Positions 1 through 5,542 are shown, numbered from the stretch's first letter. The stretch: DNA of 5,633 nucleotides from Lachnospiraceae bacterium (GCA_021204285.1 JAJPZP010000270.1:1-5633), one strand, 5' to 3'. A program made the numbers and translations. Notes: a model not told the origin generated them from the letters alone.

Positions 1-362
1 AGAATGGCTGTACGGATCGCAAGCCCGGCTTTGTCGGTCACACGGCGGGAAAACATCGCGTTCTCATAAGTGTAGGTGGACGCCTCTTCGCGCAGGATTG
101 CCTCCGGCGGTACGCCCTCCGTTGCAAGGATATCGCACAGGAATGCGCACTCCGTTGTAAAACGCGGATCGCCGGTAAAATGTCCGACGAGCTTCCCGTA
201 TTTTCCGGAAGGGAGAAGGAGCGGCGCATAACCCTCCTTCCAGAGCGCCGCGGCACGCACCGCCAGCACTCCCTCGTCTGAACCGGGGATGAAGATGATG
301 TCCGCCCTCTCCGGCTCGTTCTCCAGAAAAATAAAATCTGTGTAAACGTCCACAAAACTCAT
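1..362 (-). CDS. YdcF-like DUF218 family protein (C-terminus outside window)
   Basis: The first 120 codons of a DUF218 (YdcF/SanA/ElyC superfamily) protein are present; the rest runs off the left edge. Visible family features are the core strand ending in IPGS (residues 25-28), a helix with a conserved-type Arg (VRAAALW, 35-41), the strand PLLLPSG (47-53), and the TECAFLCDIL helix (70-79) followed by GVPPEAILREEASTYTYENA (83-102). That last stretch matches the usual 'G+P...I..E..S.nT.eN' pattern. No signal peptide or membrane segment is seen, so this looks like the short cytoplasmic YdcF type, not the membrane-anchored SanA/ElyC type. Members bind nucleotide-like ligands or affect envelope integrity, but the biochemical role is poorly defined and I do not assign one. 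The ATG (362-360) overlaps the aminotransferase TGA as ATGA, so translation is probably coupled. The upstream Shine-Dalgarno is weak, which fits coupling. Confidence 0.8.
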   Translation of the reverse strand, partial: MSFVDVYTDFIFLENEPERADIIFIPGSDEGVLAVRAAALWKEGYAPLLLPSGKYGKLVGHFTGDPRFTTECAFLCDILATEGVPPEAILREEASTYTYENAMFSRRVTDKAGLAIRTAI

Positions 363-1528
363 GATTTTAAAATCCCGCTCTCATCGATCAGGCGTACAAC
401 GCCTTCGATCACCTCCGGCGGATAGACAAGCGCCATGCGTACATAACCTTCTCCAAGACTGCCGAACGCCGTACCTGGCGTGACGATAACGCCGGTCTGA
501 TCCATCAGCTCGAGCACAAACTTCTCACTGCTGCTGAAATTCCCGGGAATCGGCGCCCACACGAACATCGTACCCTGCCCGTCCGGCACATCCCAGCCGA
601 TACCCGTCAGACCGCGGCAGAGCGCGTGGCAGCGCTCCTCATAAGCCCTGCACTGCTCCTTCACACTGTCCTGCGGCCCGGTAAGCGCGGCGATCGCCGC
701 CTTCTGGATCGGCAGGAAGATGCCATAGTCAATCTGAGAGCGGACATTTTTAAAATGCGCGATGATCTCCCGGTTTCCGAGGGCAAAGGAAATTCGCATT
801 CCCGTCATATTATAGGATTTCGACAGTGAGTAAAACTCGATGCCGACGTCCATCGCCCCTTCATAGGACAGGAAAGACTTCCCTTCCCTGCCGCCGAACA
901 CAATGTCCGCGTAGGCATTGTCGTGGAGCAGCATCACATTGTATTCCTTCGCGAAAGCGATCGCCTTGCGATAGAAGTCGTCGTCCGCGACGGAACAGAC
1001 CGGATTCGCAGGATAGGACAGGATCATAAATTTTGCCCTGCGCGCACTCTCCTCCGAAATGTCCCGGAAATCCGGGAGAAAATTGTTTTCACGGTAGAGC
1101 GGATAGGTTTCGAGCTTTGCGCCCATCAGTTCCGGCCCCGCACCAAAAACCGGATAGCCCGGATTCGGCACCAGCACCGTATCGCCCGGATCGCAGAGCA
1201 CCAGCGCAATGTGCGCCATACCCTCCTGCGAGCCATACATGCTCATGATCTGATCGGTCGCGAGCTCCACGCCGAAACGGCTCCTGTAAAAATCACTGAC
1301 CGCCTGCAGAAGCTCCGGACGATCCACCAGCGCGTACTTATAATTCTCCGGATCTTTGCATGCCTCCACCATCGTCTCCATAATATGCGCGGGCGGCGCA
1401 AAATCCGGCGTTCCCACTGAAAAATTGTAGACCGTGCGTCCCGCCGCGAGCAGCTCGTCCTTCTTCGCGTTCAAAACCGAGAAGATGCCCTCCGGCATAT
1501 TGGATCTGTCAGAAAAAATAAGTTCCAT
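359..1528 (-). CDS. DapL-like class I/II PLP aminotransferase
   Basis: A complete 389-residue fold-type I aminotransferase. Visible PLP-site features are GSQEG (99-103), the ring-stacking Tyr125 in NPGYPVF, Asn175 in YPANP, Asp203 and Tyr206 in HDNAYADI, and the Schiff-base Lys237 in SLSKSYNMTGMR, with Arg245 for the phosphate. Arg364 (YVRMAL) is the expected substrate-carboxylate arginine. The stretch HDNAY to SLSKSYNMTGMR closely resembles LL-diaminopimelate aminotransferase (DapL) and the related AlaC/YfdZ alanine transaminases, and the length is right. DapL makes LL-diaminopimelate from tetrahydrodipicolinate for lysine and peptidoglycan synthesis. However, this subfamily has many paralogues, and two usually conserved spots differ (YPANPVCS for YPNNPTGA, TGMR for TGWR), so the substrate is uncertain. 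The ATG is preceded by AAAGGA 11 bases upstream and by a good promoter. The stop overlaps the next gene by 4 bases. Confidence 0.93.
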   Translation of the reverse strand: MELIFSDRSNMPEGIFSVLNAKKDELLAAGRTVYNFSVGTPDFAPPAHIMETMVEACKDPENYKYALVDRPELLQAVSDFYRSRFGVELATDQIMSMYGSQEGMAHIALVLCDPGDTVLVPNPGYPVFGAGPELMGAKLETYPLYRENNFLPDFRDISEESARRAKFMILSYPANPVCSVADDDFYRKAIAFAKEYNVMLLHDNAYADIVFGGREGKSFLSYEGAMDVGIEFYSLSKSYNMTGMRISFALGNREIIAHFKNVRSQIDYGIFLPIQKAAIAALTGPQDSVKEQCRAYEERCHALCRGLTGIGWDVPDGQGTMFVWAPIPGNFSSSEKFVLELMDQTGVIVTPGTAFGSLGEGYVRMALVYPPEVIEGVVRLIDESGILKS

Positions 1529-1559
1529 ATCATTTGCATTCCTTTGCAGTTCTCATTCC

Positions 1560-1587
1560 ATTGTATTAAAATAATATGGAAAGTCAA
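1560..1587 (-). promoter_or_regulatory. Promoter of the aminotransferase operon
   Basis: On the minus strand a -35 box TTGACT (1587-1582) and a -10 box TACAAT (1565-1560) are separated by 16 bases. Each differs from the SigA consensus at one position. The predicted transcript starts near 1553, giving a leader of about 25 bases that contains the AAAGGA ribosome binding site. The element was called by eye. Confidence 0.75.
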
Positions 1588-1613
1588 GTTTTGAAGTCGA
1601 GAATAAAAAGTCC

Positions 1614-1642
1614 TTGTCAATCTTCTCTTCTTCTGCTATCTT
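1614..1642 (+). promoter_or_regulatory. Candidate promoter of the DUF1292 gene
   Basis: TTGTCA (1614-1619) and TATCTT (1637-1642) are spaced 17 bases apart on the plus strand. Each box has one or two mismatches to consensus. The predicted leader is about 75 bases long and contains a 7-bp inverted repeat (CACAGCG 1652-1658 with CGCTGTG 1687-1693). The promoter lies back to back with the aminotransferase promoter without overlapping it. Confidence 0.5.
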
Positions 1643-1723
1643 TAGAGAAAACACAGCGCGGCAATCCTGCATATTTCGTTTTGGGACGCTGTGAAAACTT
1701 TACGAATTTGAGAGGTTATAAAG

Positions 1724-2077
1724 ATGGCCAGTACATGTGATGAAGCAAAATGCACCGGCGACTGCTCCACCTGCAGCGCCGAAGATTTGACGGTAACCCT
1801 GACGCTGGACGACGACTCCCAGGTCGAGTGCGCGATCGTCGGCATCTATGAAGTCGGAAAACAGCAGTACATCGCCCTGCTCCCGCTTGACCAAAACGGC
1901 GAAAACCAGGACGGTGAAGTCTATCTCTACCGCTACGAGACGAGTCCGTCCGGCGCACCCATACTTGGCAACATTGAGACAGACGAAGAGTACGAGGCGG
2001 CTTCCGAGGGTTTCGACGAGATGCTCGACTCCATGGAGTACGACGAGCTCGTACCGGAGGAGGAAGTGGCAGAGTAA
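1724..2077 (+). CDS. DUF1292 family protein with Cys-containing N-terminus
   Basis: A complete 117-residue, strongly acidic protein of the DUF1292 (YrzB-type) family. The domain spans about residues 22-108: VTLTLDDDSQVECAIVGIYEV, then YIALLPLDQNG, EVYLYRYE, and the C-terminal ILGNIETDEEYEAASEGFDEML. This is the order typical of the family, which is widespread in Firmicutes and has no established function. The family core has no catalytic motif I can point to. Unusual is the start, where four cysteines at 5, 10, 14 and 17 (CX4CX3CX2C) precede the domain and could bind a metal; this is inference only. The ATG has AGAGG eight bases upstream (1711-1715), a good ribosome binding site. It is a single gene, divergent from the aminotransferase and convergent with smpB, with 11 bases between the two stop codons. 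No membrane segment or signal peptide is present. Confidence 0.9.
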   Translation: MASTCDEAKCTGDCSTCSAEDLTVTLTLDDDSQVECAIVGIYEVGKQQYIALLPLDQNGENQDGEVYLYRYETSPSGAPILGNIETDEEYEAASEGFDEMLDSMEYDELVPEEEVAE

Positions 2078-2088
2078 AGGGACTTTTA

Positions 2089-2553
2089 TTATATATGTTT
2101 GATTTTAAAATCTCGCTCCGTCTCGCGGCGCAGATCTTTCTTCGCGATATCCGCACGCTTGTCATAGAGCTTCTTGCCGCGGGCGAGCCCGATCTCCACT
2201 TTCGCAAGATTTCCCCGGAAATAGACGCGTAAGGGGACGATCGTGTAGCCCTTTTCGGCTGTCTTCCCGAGCAGCTTATTGATCTCCGCCCTGTGCAGCA
2301 GAAGCTTGCGCACGCGCAGCGGATCACGGTTAAAAATATTTCCCTTCTCATAGGGACTGATGTGCATATGATAAATAAATACCTCGCCCTTCTCAATCTT
2401 CACGAAAGACTCTTTGATGCTGCACTTTCCCATGCGCAGGGACTTCACCTCCGTACCGTGCAGGGATATCCCCGCCTCGAAGGTTCCCTCAATGAAATAA
2501 TCGTGATAGGCTTTTTTATTGTTCGCAATCAGTTTCACACTGTCTTTTCCCAT
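2089..2553 (-). CDS. smpB: SsrA-binding protein SmpB (trans-translation)
   Basis: SmpB binds tmRNA (SsrA) and delivers it to stalled ribosomes, so that the incomplete protein is tagged for degradation and the ribosome is freed. With the chosen start it is 154 residues, the normal length. Family features are [20 protein letters not shown] at the N-terminus, GTEVKS (33-38) in the beta-barrel, and the basic tail beginning GKKLYDKR (126-133), followed by [10 protein letters not shown], which folds into the decoding centre. The reading frame is open 12 codons further upstream to an ATG at 2589. I chose the ATG at 2553 because GGAGG lies just ahead of it and the extra residues ([12 protein letters not shown]) are not SmpB-like. 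secG is upstream, as in many Firmicutes, but no rnr gene lies between them and no tmRNA gene is visible nearby. A terminator separates the gene from secG; I could not identify a convincing promoter of its own. Confidence 0.97.
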   Translation of the reverse strand: MGKDSVKLIANNKKAYHDYFIEGTFEAGISLHGTEVKSLRMGKCSIKESFVKIEKGEVFIYHMHISPYEKGNIFNRDPLRVRKLLLHRAEINKLLGKTAEKGYTIVPLRVYFRGNLAKVEIGLARGKKLYDKRADIAKKDLRRETERDFKIKHI

Positions 2554-2625
2554 AATTCCTCCAAAACCTGATCCGGCGGCGCCATTCATCAGAAACTGCA
2601 GAAAACAACGGTATTAAACCAGAAA

Positions 2626-2653
2626 GGCACTTCTGCTTATGTACAGAAGTGCC
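2626..2653 (-). terminator. Intrinsic terminator after secG
   Basis: A perfect 10-bp stem (GGCACTTCTG with CAGAAGTGCC) encloses an 8-base loop. On the minus strand it is followed by TTTCTGGTTT, a T-rich but interrupted tail. It begins 19 bases after the secG stop codon. There is no T-run on the plus-strand side, so it works in the secG direction. The broken T-tract suggests some readthrough into smpB. Confidence 0.8.
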
Positions 2654-2672
2654 CCAATCAATCCCGATCTGC

Positions 2673-2912
2673 TTAAAAGACGCTCAGGTTCAGAATGATC
2701 GCCAGAACAAAAAACAGCACCAGCATGATCTTCGTCCACTTTGCGATGGCTCCCTCCATCGAACGGCTCTTGTTCTTTCCCCAGTAGGTGTCCACCGCAC
2801 CCGCAAGGGCACCGAGTCCATCCGACTTGCCCTCCTGCATAAGCACCAGCACGGTCGCCACGATACATATCAGCACAAATATCGCCATGAGAATATATCT
2901 CAGAATCTGCAT
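2673..2912 (-). CDS. secG: Preprotein translocase subunit SecG
   Basis: SecG is the small accessory subunit of the SecYEG protein-export channel in the cytoplasmic membrane. The 79-residue product has the family layout. The first membrane helix (about 3-24) ends in LMQEGK. A cytoplasmic loop carries a Gly/Ala-rich segment (GLGALAGAV) and the GKNKSRSMEGAIAKWTKI motif region. The second helix (about 61-79) runs to the C-terminus. The frame can be opened from a GTG at 2918, two codons earlier, but an exact AGGAGG at 2925-2920 leaves only one base before that GTG and seven before the ATG at 2912. I therefore start at the ATG. It has its own promoter and a terminator follows. SecG here neighbours smpB, a common Firmicute pairing. 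Confidence 0.95.
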   Translation of the reverse strand: MQILRYILMAIFVLICIVATVLVLMQEGKSDGLGALAGAVDTYWGKNKSRSMEGAIAKWTKIMLVLFFVLAIILNLSVF

Positions 2913-2942
2913 TTTCACACCTCCTATGCGTCAAACAAAAGC

Positions 2943-2971
2943 ATTGTAGCACAGCTTTCCAAAAATTACAA
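2943..2971 (-). promoter_or_regulatory. secG promoter, overlapping the end of the ATPase gene
   Basis: On the minus strand TTGTAA (2971-2966) and TACAAT (2948-2943) are separated by exactly 17 bases. The TAA of the -35 box is the stop codon of the upstream ABC ATPase gene (2968-2966). The predicted start near 2936 gives a leader of about 23 bases with AGGAGG inside it. secG can thus be transcribed independently of the transporter operon. Confidence 0.7.
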
Positions 2972-3688
2972 CACCTTTGCAAGGAAACTTTTCAGCCGCT
3001 CGTTCTGCGGATTTCCAAAGAATTCCTGCGGCTCATTCTCCTCCATGACGATGCCCTCGTCGATGAATATGACGCGTGTGGCCACCTCCCGGGCAAATCC
3101 CATCTCGTGCGTCACAACCACCATCGTCATACCCTCGTCCGCGAGCTTCTTCATGAGCTCCAGCACTTCGCCGACCATCTCCGGGTCGAGCGCGGAGGTC
3201 GGTTCGTCAAAGAGCATAACCTTGGGCTTTATCGCAAGGGAGCGCACGATCGCGATCCGCTGCTTCTGCCCTCCCGAGAGCTGATTCGGATAGGCATCCG
3301 CCTTGTCCTCCAGATTCACGAGCTTTAAGAGCCGCATCGCCTCCTGCTCCGCCTCGGATTTGTTCATAATCTTCGCGCGCTGCGGGGCAAGCGTGATATT
3401 ATCCTTCACCGTCAGGTTTGCGAACAGATTGAAGTGCTGGAACACCATGCCCATGTGCTGCCGCACCTTATTGATATCCGTCTTCGGATCGGTGATCTCC
3501 TGTCCGTCGAAAACGATCGAGCCCGCAGTCGGCTGCTCCAGCAGGTTCAGACAGCGCAGGAAAGTAGATTTGCCGGAGCCGGACGGTCCGACGATGACGA
3601 CCTTCTCTCCGGGGGCGATGTGGGTATTGATCTCCCTGAGCACCTGATGATCGCCAAATGATTTCGATAAGCCTTTAACGTATATCAC
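2966..3688 (-). CDS. Polar amino acid ABC transporter ATPase (GlnQ/HisP family)
   Basis: The ATP-hydrolysing subunit of the importer, attached to the cytoplasmic side of the permease. All ABC motifs are intact in the 240-residue product: Walker [10 protein letters not shown] (34-42), Q-loop Gln84 (VFQHFNLF), signature LSGGQ (137-141), Walker B VMLFDE (157-162) with catalytic Glu162, D-loop SALD (165-168) and H-loop His194. Length and sequence are typical of the GlnQ/ArtP/HisP group; substrate is set by the binding protein, not by this subunit. The start is GTG, fixed by an in-frame TAA three codons upstream. A GGGGAGG site lies about ten bases before it, inside the end of the permease gene, which this gene overlaps by 14 bases, so the two are probably translationally coupled. 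No terminator follows; the secG promoter begins at its stop codon. Confidence 0.95.
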   Translation of the reverse strand: MIYVKGLSKSFGDHQVLREINTHIAPGEKVVIVGPSGSGKSTFLRCLNLLEQPTAGSIVFDGQEITDPKTDINKVRQHMGMVFQHFNLFANLTVKDNITLAPQRAKIMNKSEAEQEAMRLLKLVNLEDKADAYPNQLSGGQKQRIAIVRSLAIKPKVMLFDEPTSALDPEMVGEVLELMKKLADEGMTMVVVTHEMGFAREVATRVIFIDEGIVMEENEPQEFFGNPQNERLKSFLAKVL

Positions 3689-4406
3689 TCTGTCTTAACC
3701 TCCCCTCCAGTTTTCCAAGCAGCCATGTCAGGAACAGCACCATGACCAGGTAGATGGCTGCAATCGCAAAGAACGGCACGAAGGCCTGGTAGGTCTTCGA
3801 CTGGATGATCATCGCACCCTTGGTCAGATCCTTGAGGCCGATAACCGTCACGATCGAAGTCTCCTTGAGCAGCGTGATCAGCTCATTGCCGAGCGCGGGA
3901 AGCACGTTCTTGAAGGCCTGCGGAATAATGATGAAACGCATCGTATCCGCATAGCTCATGCCGAGGGAACGGCCTGCCTCCATCTGCCCTGCCTCGATCG
4001 ACATGATGCCGGAACGGACGATCTCCGCTATGTACGCGCCGGAGTTGATGCCGAAAGTGACGATCGCGCAGCGGATCATATTGCTGTCCGTCGCGCGGGC
4101 GCTGGCCCAGATGACGAACCACATGATCAAAAGCTGCACCATCGTAGGTGTCCGCCGCATCACCGTCAGATAGACCTTGCAGACCCCATTCAGGAATTTC
4201 AGAACCGGTCCTCTCTTATTTGCCGGCTGCTGATCGTGCGCCGAGCGGACGATCGCGATCAGAACCCCGATCACCAGACCGAGGACCAGCGCGCAGGCTG
4301 TCACAAGCAGTGTGATCCCGATTCCGCGGACAAAATACTGGTAATTATTGTCCAGTATAAAGGTCTGGTAAAGCCCCAGCTTCAGGCCGCTGATTAAATT
4401 TTCCAA
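3675..4406 (-). CDS. Polar amino acid ABC transporter permease (HisM/GlnP family)
   Basis: The membrane subunit of the importer, 243 residues. Hydrophobic segments are visible at about 27-53, 86-102, 111-130 and 206-230, with further weaker segments. The cytoplasmic coupling helix carries the family EAA motif, [22 protein letters not shown] (143-164), which docks on the ATPase. [10 protein letters not shown] (84-93) is also typical of the HisM/GlnP family. The start is TTG (4406-4404): there is no ATG near it, and AAGGGGGAG (4420-4412) sits five bases ahead. A weak start codon behind a large hairpin suggests less permease is made than binding protein. The last 14 bases overlap the ATPase gene. 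The substrate is inferred to be a polar amino acid from the family; the exact one cannot be told from sequence alone. Confidence 0.93.
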   Translation of the reverse strand: MENLISGLKLGLYQTFILDNNYQYFVRGIGITLLVTACALVLGLVIGVLIAIVRSAHDQQPANKRGPVLKFLNGVCKVYLTVMRRTPTMVQLLIMWFVIWASARATDSNMIRCAIVTFGINSGAYIAEIVRSGIMSIEAGQMEAGRSLGMSYADTMRFIIIPQAFKNVLPALGNELITLLKETSIVTVIGLKDLTKGAMIIQSKTYQAFVPFFAIAAIYLVMVLFLTWLLGKLEGRLRQSDIR

Positions 4407-4411
4407 GCCGT

Positions 4412-4420
4412 CTCCCCCTT
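4412..4420 (-). promoter_or_regulatory. G-rich ribosome binding site deciding the TTG start of the permease
   Basis: AAGGGGGAG on the minus strand lies five bases before the TTG. No other start codon is suitably placed, so it fixes the permease start. Its five G residues are complementary to the CCCCC in the 3' arm of the hairpin just upstream. Confidence 0.65.
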
Positions 4421-4426
4421 TCAGAA

Positions 4427-4465
4427 AACGGGGGTGTTCAAAGCTTTATGCTGAACACCCCCGTT
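4427..4465 (-). terminator. Intercistronic hairpin, probable partial terminator in the ABC operon
   Basis: A perfect 14-bp inverted repeat (plus strand AACGGGGGTGTTCA 4427-4440, TGAACACCCCCGTT 4452-4465) with an 11-base loop. On the transcribed minus strand the stem is followed by only TTTTCTG, so it should terminate incompletely or protect the upstream message from 3' exonucleases. It lies between the binding protein and permease genes, where such elements commonly raise binding protein over membrane subunits. Which of the two effects dominates cannot be decided from the sequence. Confidence 0.75.
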
Positions 4466-4552
4466 GATGCTCTTTCCATGGCTGCCCTGACTCCATGTGG
4501 ACTGCCAAAGCCCATCTGGGCCTGCAGCTTCACGCAATGTCTGAGAATGCCA
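4466..4552. other. Structured spacer after the binding protein gene
   Basis: This spacer contains no long reading frame. Two weaker hairpins are visible. One at 4502-4527 pairs CTGC with GCAG and, inside it, GCCC with GGGC around a 4-base loop. The other, at 4477-4497, pairs CATGG with CCATG around 11 bases. A seven-codon frame (MAFSDIA, 4553-4530) starts on the binding protein stop as TAATG, without a clear ribosome binding site. Confidence 0.4.
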
Positions 4553-5437
4553 TTATTCTGCCGTAATATAAGTATCAAGAATGCTCTGCACCGTGCCGTC
4601 CGCCATGAGCTCCGCAAGAGCCGCGTTCAGCGCGTCAAGCAGCGCCTCATTGTCCTTGGAAACCGCGATCGCGTACTCCTCGATGACGTACTCCGTATCG
4701 AGAATCGCGAGTCCCTCATTGGCCTCCACGAAAGCAAGCGCCGGCTGCTGGTCGATAACAACGCAGTCCACCTTGCCCTGCAGAAGCGCCTGCACTGCGG
4801 TCGCGCCGTTCGTGTAAGCGATCACTCTGTCCTCACCATAGTCATCGGAGCAGTAGATATGTCCGGTCGTGCCTTCCTGTACGCCGATCAGCAAATCCTC
4901 GTTGGACAGATCGTCCACGGAGGTAATGTCGGAACCTTCCGGCACGATGATCACCTGTACGCCGGTCGCATAGGAATCGGTGAAGTTCACGTTCTCCAGT
5001 CTGTCCTCCGTCACGGTCATGCCCGCGATGCCGACGTCAATCTTGCCGGACTGCACAGAGGTAATGATGGACGAGAAGTCCATATCCACGATCTCAAGTG
5101 TGAGACCAAGTTTTTCCGCCAGCGCCTCCGCGATCTCCGCATCGATACCGATGACAACATCCCCGTCATAGTACTCATAGGGCGGGAACGCCGCGTTCGT
5201 GCCCATCGTCAGCACGCCTTCGGTAACCGTCGTCACCTCAGCTGCCTCCTCAGACTCCTCCCCCGCTTCTTCGGTCTCCAATGCGGCCTCGGTCTCTTCC
5301 TCGGCCACCTCTTCTTCCGTCTCCTCTTCCGTCGTCTCCTCTGTCGTATCCGCTGTCGTCGAACTGCTGCTTCCGCATCCAGCCAGAAGCGCCGCCATGC
5401 TCAGACAGAGAACCGCACTTACGATTTTCTTCTTCAT
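4553..5437 (-). CDS. Amino acid ABC transporter substrate-binding lipoprotein
   Basis: The extracellular ligand-capturing component, 294 residues. The signal peptide MKKKIVSAVLCLSMAALLAG ends in the lipobox LAGC with Cys21, the lipidation site. Residues 22-73 form a low-complexity tether very rich in Glu and Thr (20 Glu and one Asp in residues 30-67), which must hold the domain away from the membrane. The family 3 (SBP_bac_3) domain follows: MGTNAAFPPYEY (78-89), DAEIAEALAEKLG (99-111), and IAGMTVTEDR (137-146), whose Arg146 should bind the ligand carboxylate. Also seen are VQEGTTG (186-192) and Asp229 in VVIDQQPA, the usual amino-group ligand position. The frame is open 19 codons further to 5494, but the ATG at 5437 has AGGAGG seven bases upstream and begins a classic signal peptide. 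It is first gene of the operon, ahead of permease and ATPase. Substrate is a polar amino acid; which one is unknown. Confidence 0.95.
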   Translation of the reverse strand: MKKKIVSAVLCLSMAALLAGCGSSSSTTADTTEETTEEETEEEVAEEETEAALETEEAGEESEEAAEVTTVTEGVLTMGTNAAFPPYEYYDGDVVIGIDAEIAEALAEKLGLTLEIVDMDFSSIITSVQSGKIDVGIAGMTVTEDRLENVNFTDSYATGVQVIIVPEGSDITSVDDLSNEDLLIGVQEGTTGHIYCSDDYGEDRVIAYTNGATAVQALLQGKVDCVVIDQQPALAFVEANEGLAILDTEYVIEEYAIAVSKDNEALLDALNAALAELMADGTVQSILDTYITAE

Positions 5438-5496
5438 AATGTCTCCTCCTGTAAATTGATCTTTGTGGGCTGTGTTTTCCGAAACCCGCTGCACTT

Positions 5497-5524
5497 ATTA
5501 TAATGAAAACTCTGTGAAATGCAA
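5497..5524 (-). promoter_or_regulatory. Promoter of the ABC importer operon
   Basis: On the minus strand a perfect -10 box TATAAT (5502-5497) lies 16 bases from TTGCAT (5524-5519), a -35 box matching consensus only in TTG. The predicted start is near 5490, giving a leader of about 52 bases with AGGAGG at 5450-5445. The poor -35 would fit a promoter that is regulated or needs an activator. Confidence 0.65.
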
Positions 5525-5533
5525 GCGCTTTCG
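5520..5533. promoter_or_regulatory. Candidate cre site (CcpA operator) at the importer promoter
   Basis: TGCAAGCGCTTTCG matches the ideal palindromic catabolite-responsive element TGAAAGCGCTTTCA at 12 of 14 positions, including the complete core AAGCGCTT. It overlaps the -35 box of the importer promoter, a position where binding of CcpA or another LacI-family repressor would block RNA polymerase. The site was recognised by eye from the known consensus. Confidence 0.6.
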
Positions 5534-5542
5534 CATATATAT

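Noticed and set aside
38..355. A 105-codon minus-strand frame at the left edge
   Set aside because: It is Arg/Ser-rich and in the wrong frame; the neighbouring frame on the same strand starts at 362 and shows DUF218 motifs.
923..1420. A 165-codon plus-strand frame opposite the aminotransferase gene
   Set aside because: It is an antisense shadow with no domain and Arg/His-rich composition; the minus strand has all the aminotransferase motifs.
1615..1620. A perfect TTGACA -35 box on the minus strand
   Set aside because: No -10-like hexamer lies 16-18 bases downstream. The TTGACT/TACAAT pair nearer the gene is a much better promoter.
1716..2396. A 226-codon minus-strand frame across smpB and the DUF1292 gene
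   Set aside because: It is an Arg-rich shadow overlapping two recognised genes, with no supporting motif.
2554..2672. A tmRNA (ssrA) gene or small RNA next to smpB
   Set aside because: The space is only 119 bases and holds a terminator hairpin; no tRNA-like ends or tag-encoding frame are visible here or on the other side of smpB.
2649..3284. A 211-codon plus-strand frame spanning secG and the ATPase gene
   Set aside because: It crosses two well-supported minus-strand genes and their promoter, and its Ser/Thr-rich product resembles no family I know.
4427..4465. The strong inverted repeat as an insertion sequence end or attachment site
   Set aside because: There is no transposase, direct repeat or second copy in the window; position and spacing fit an intercistronic RNA hairpin.
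5438..5494. A 19-residue N-terminal extension of the binding protein
   Set aside because: It precedes a textbook signal peptide and lies upstream of the AGGAGG site; the extension lacks its own ribosome binding site.
4448..5503. A 351-codon plus-strand frame opposite the binding protein gene
   Set aside because: It is longer than the real gene but is rich in Arg and His with no recognisable domain, as expected for the complement of a Glu/Asp-rich protein. The minus strand encodes a clear lipoprotein with signal peptide and ribosome binding site.
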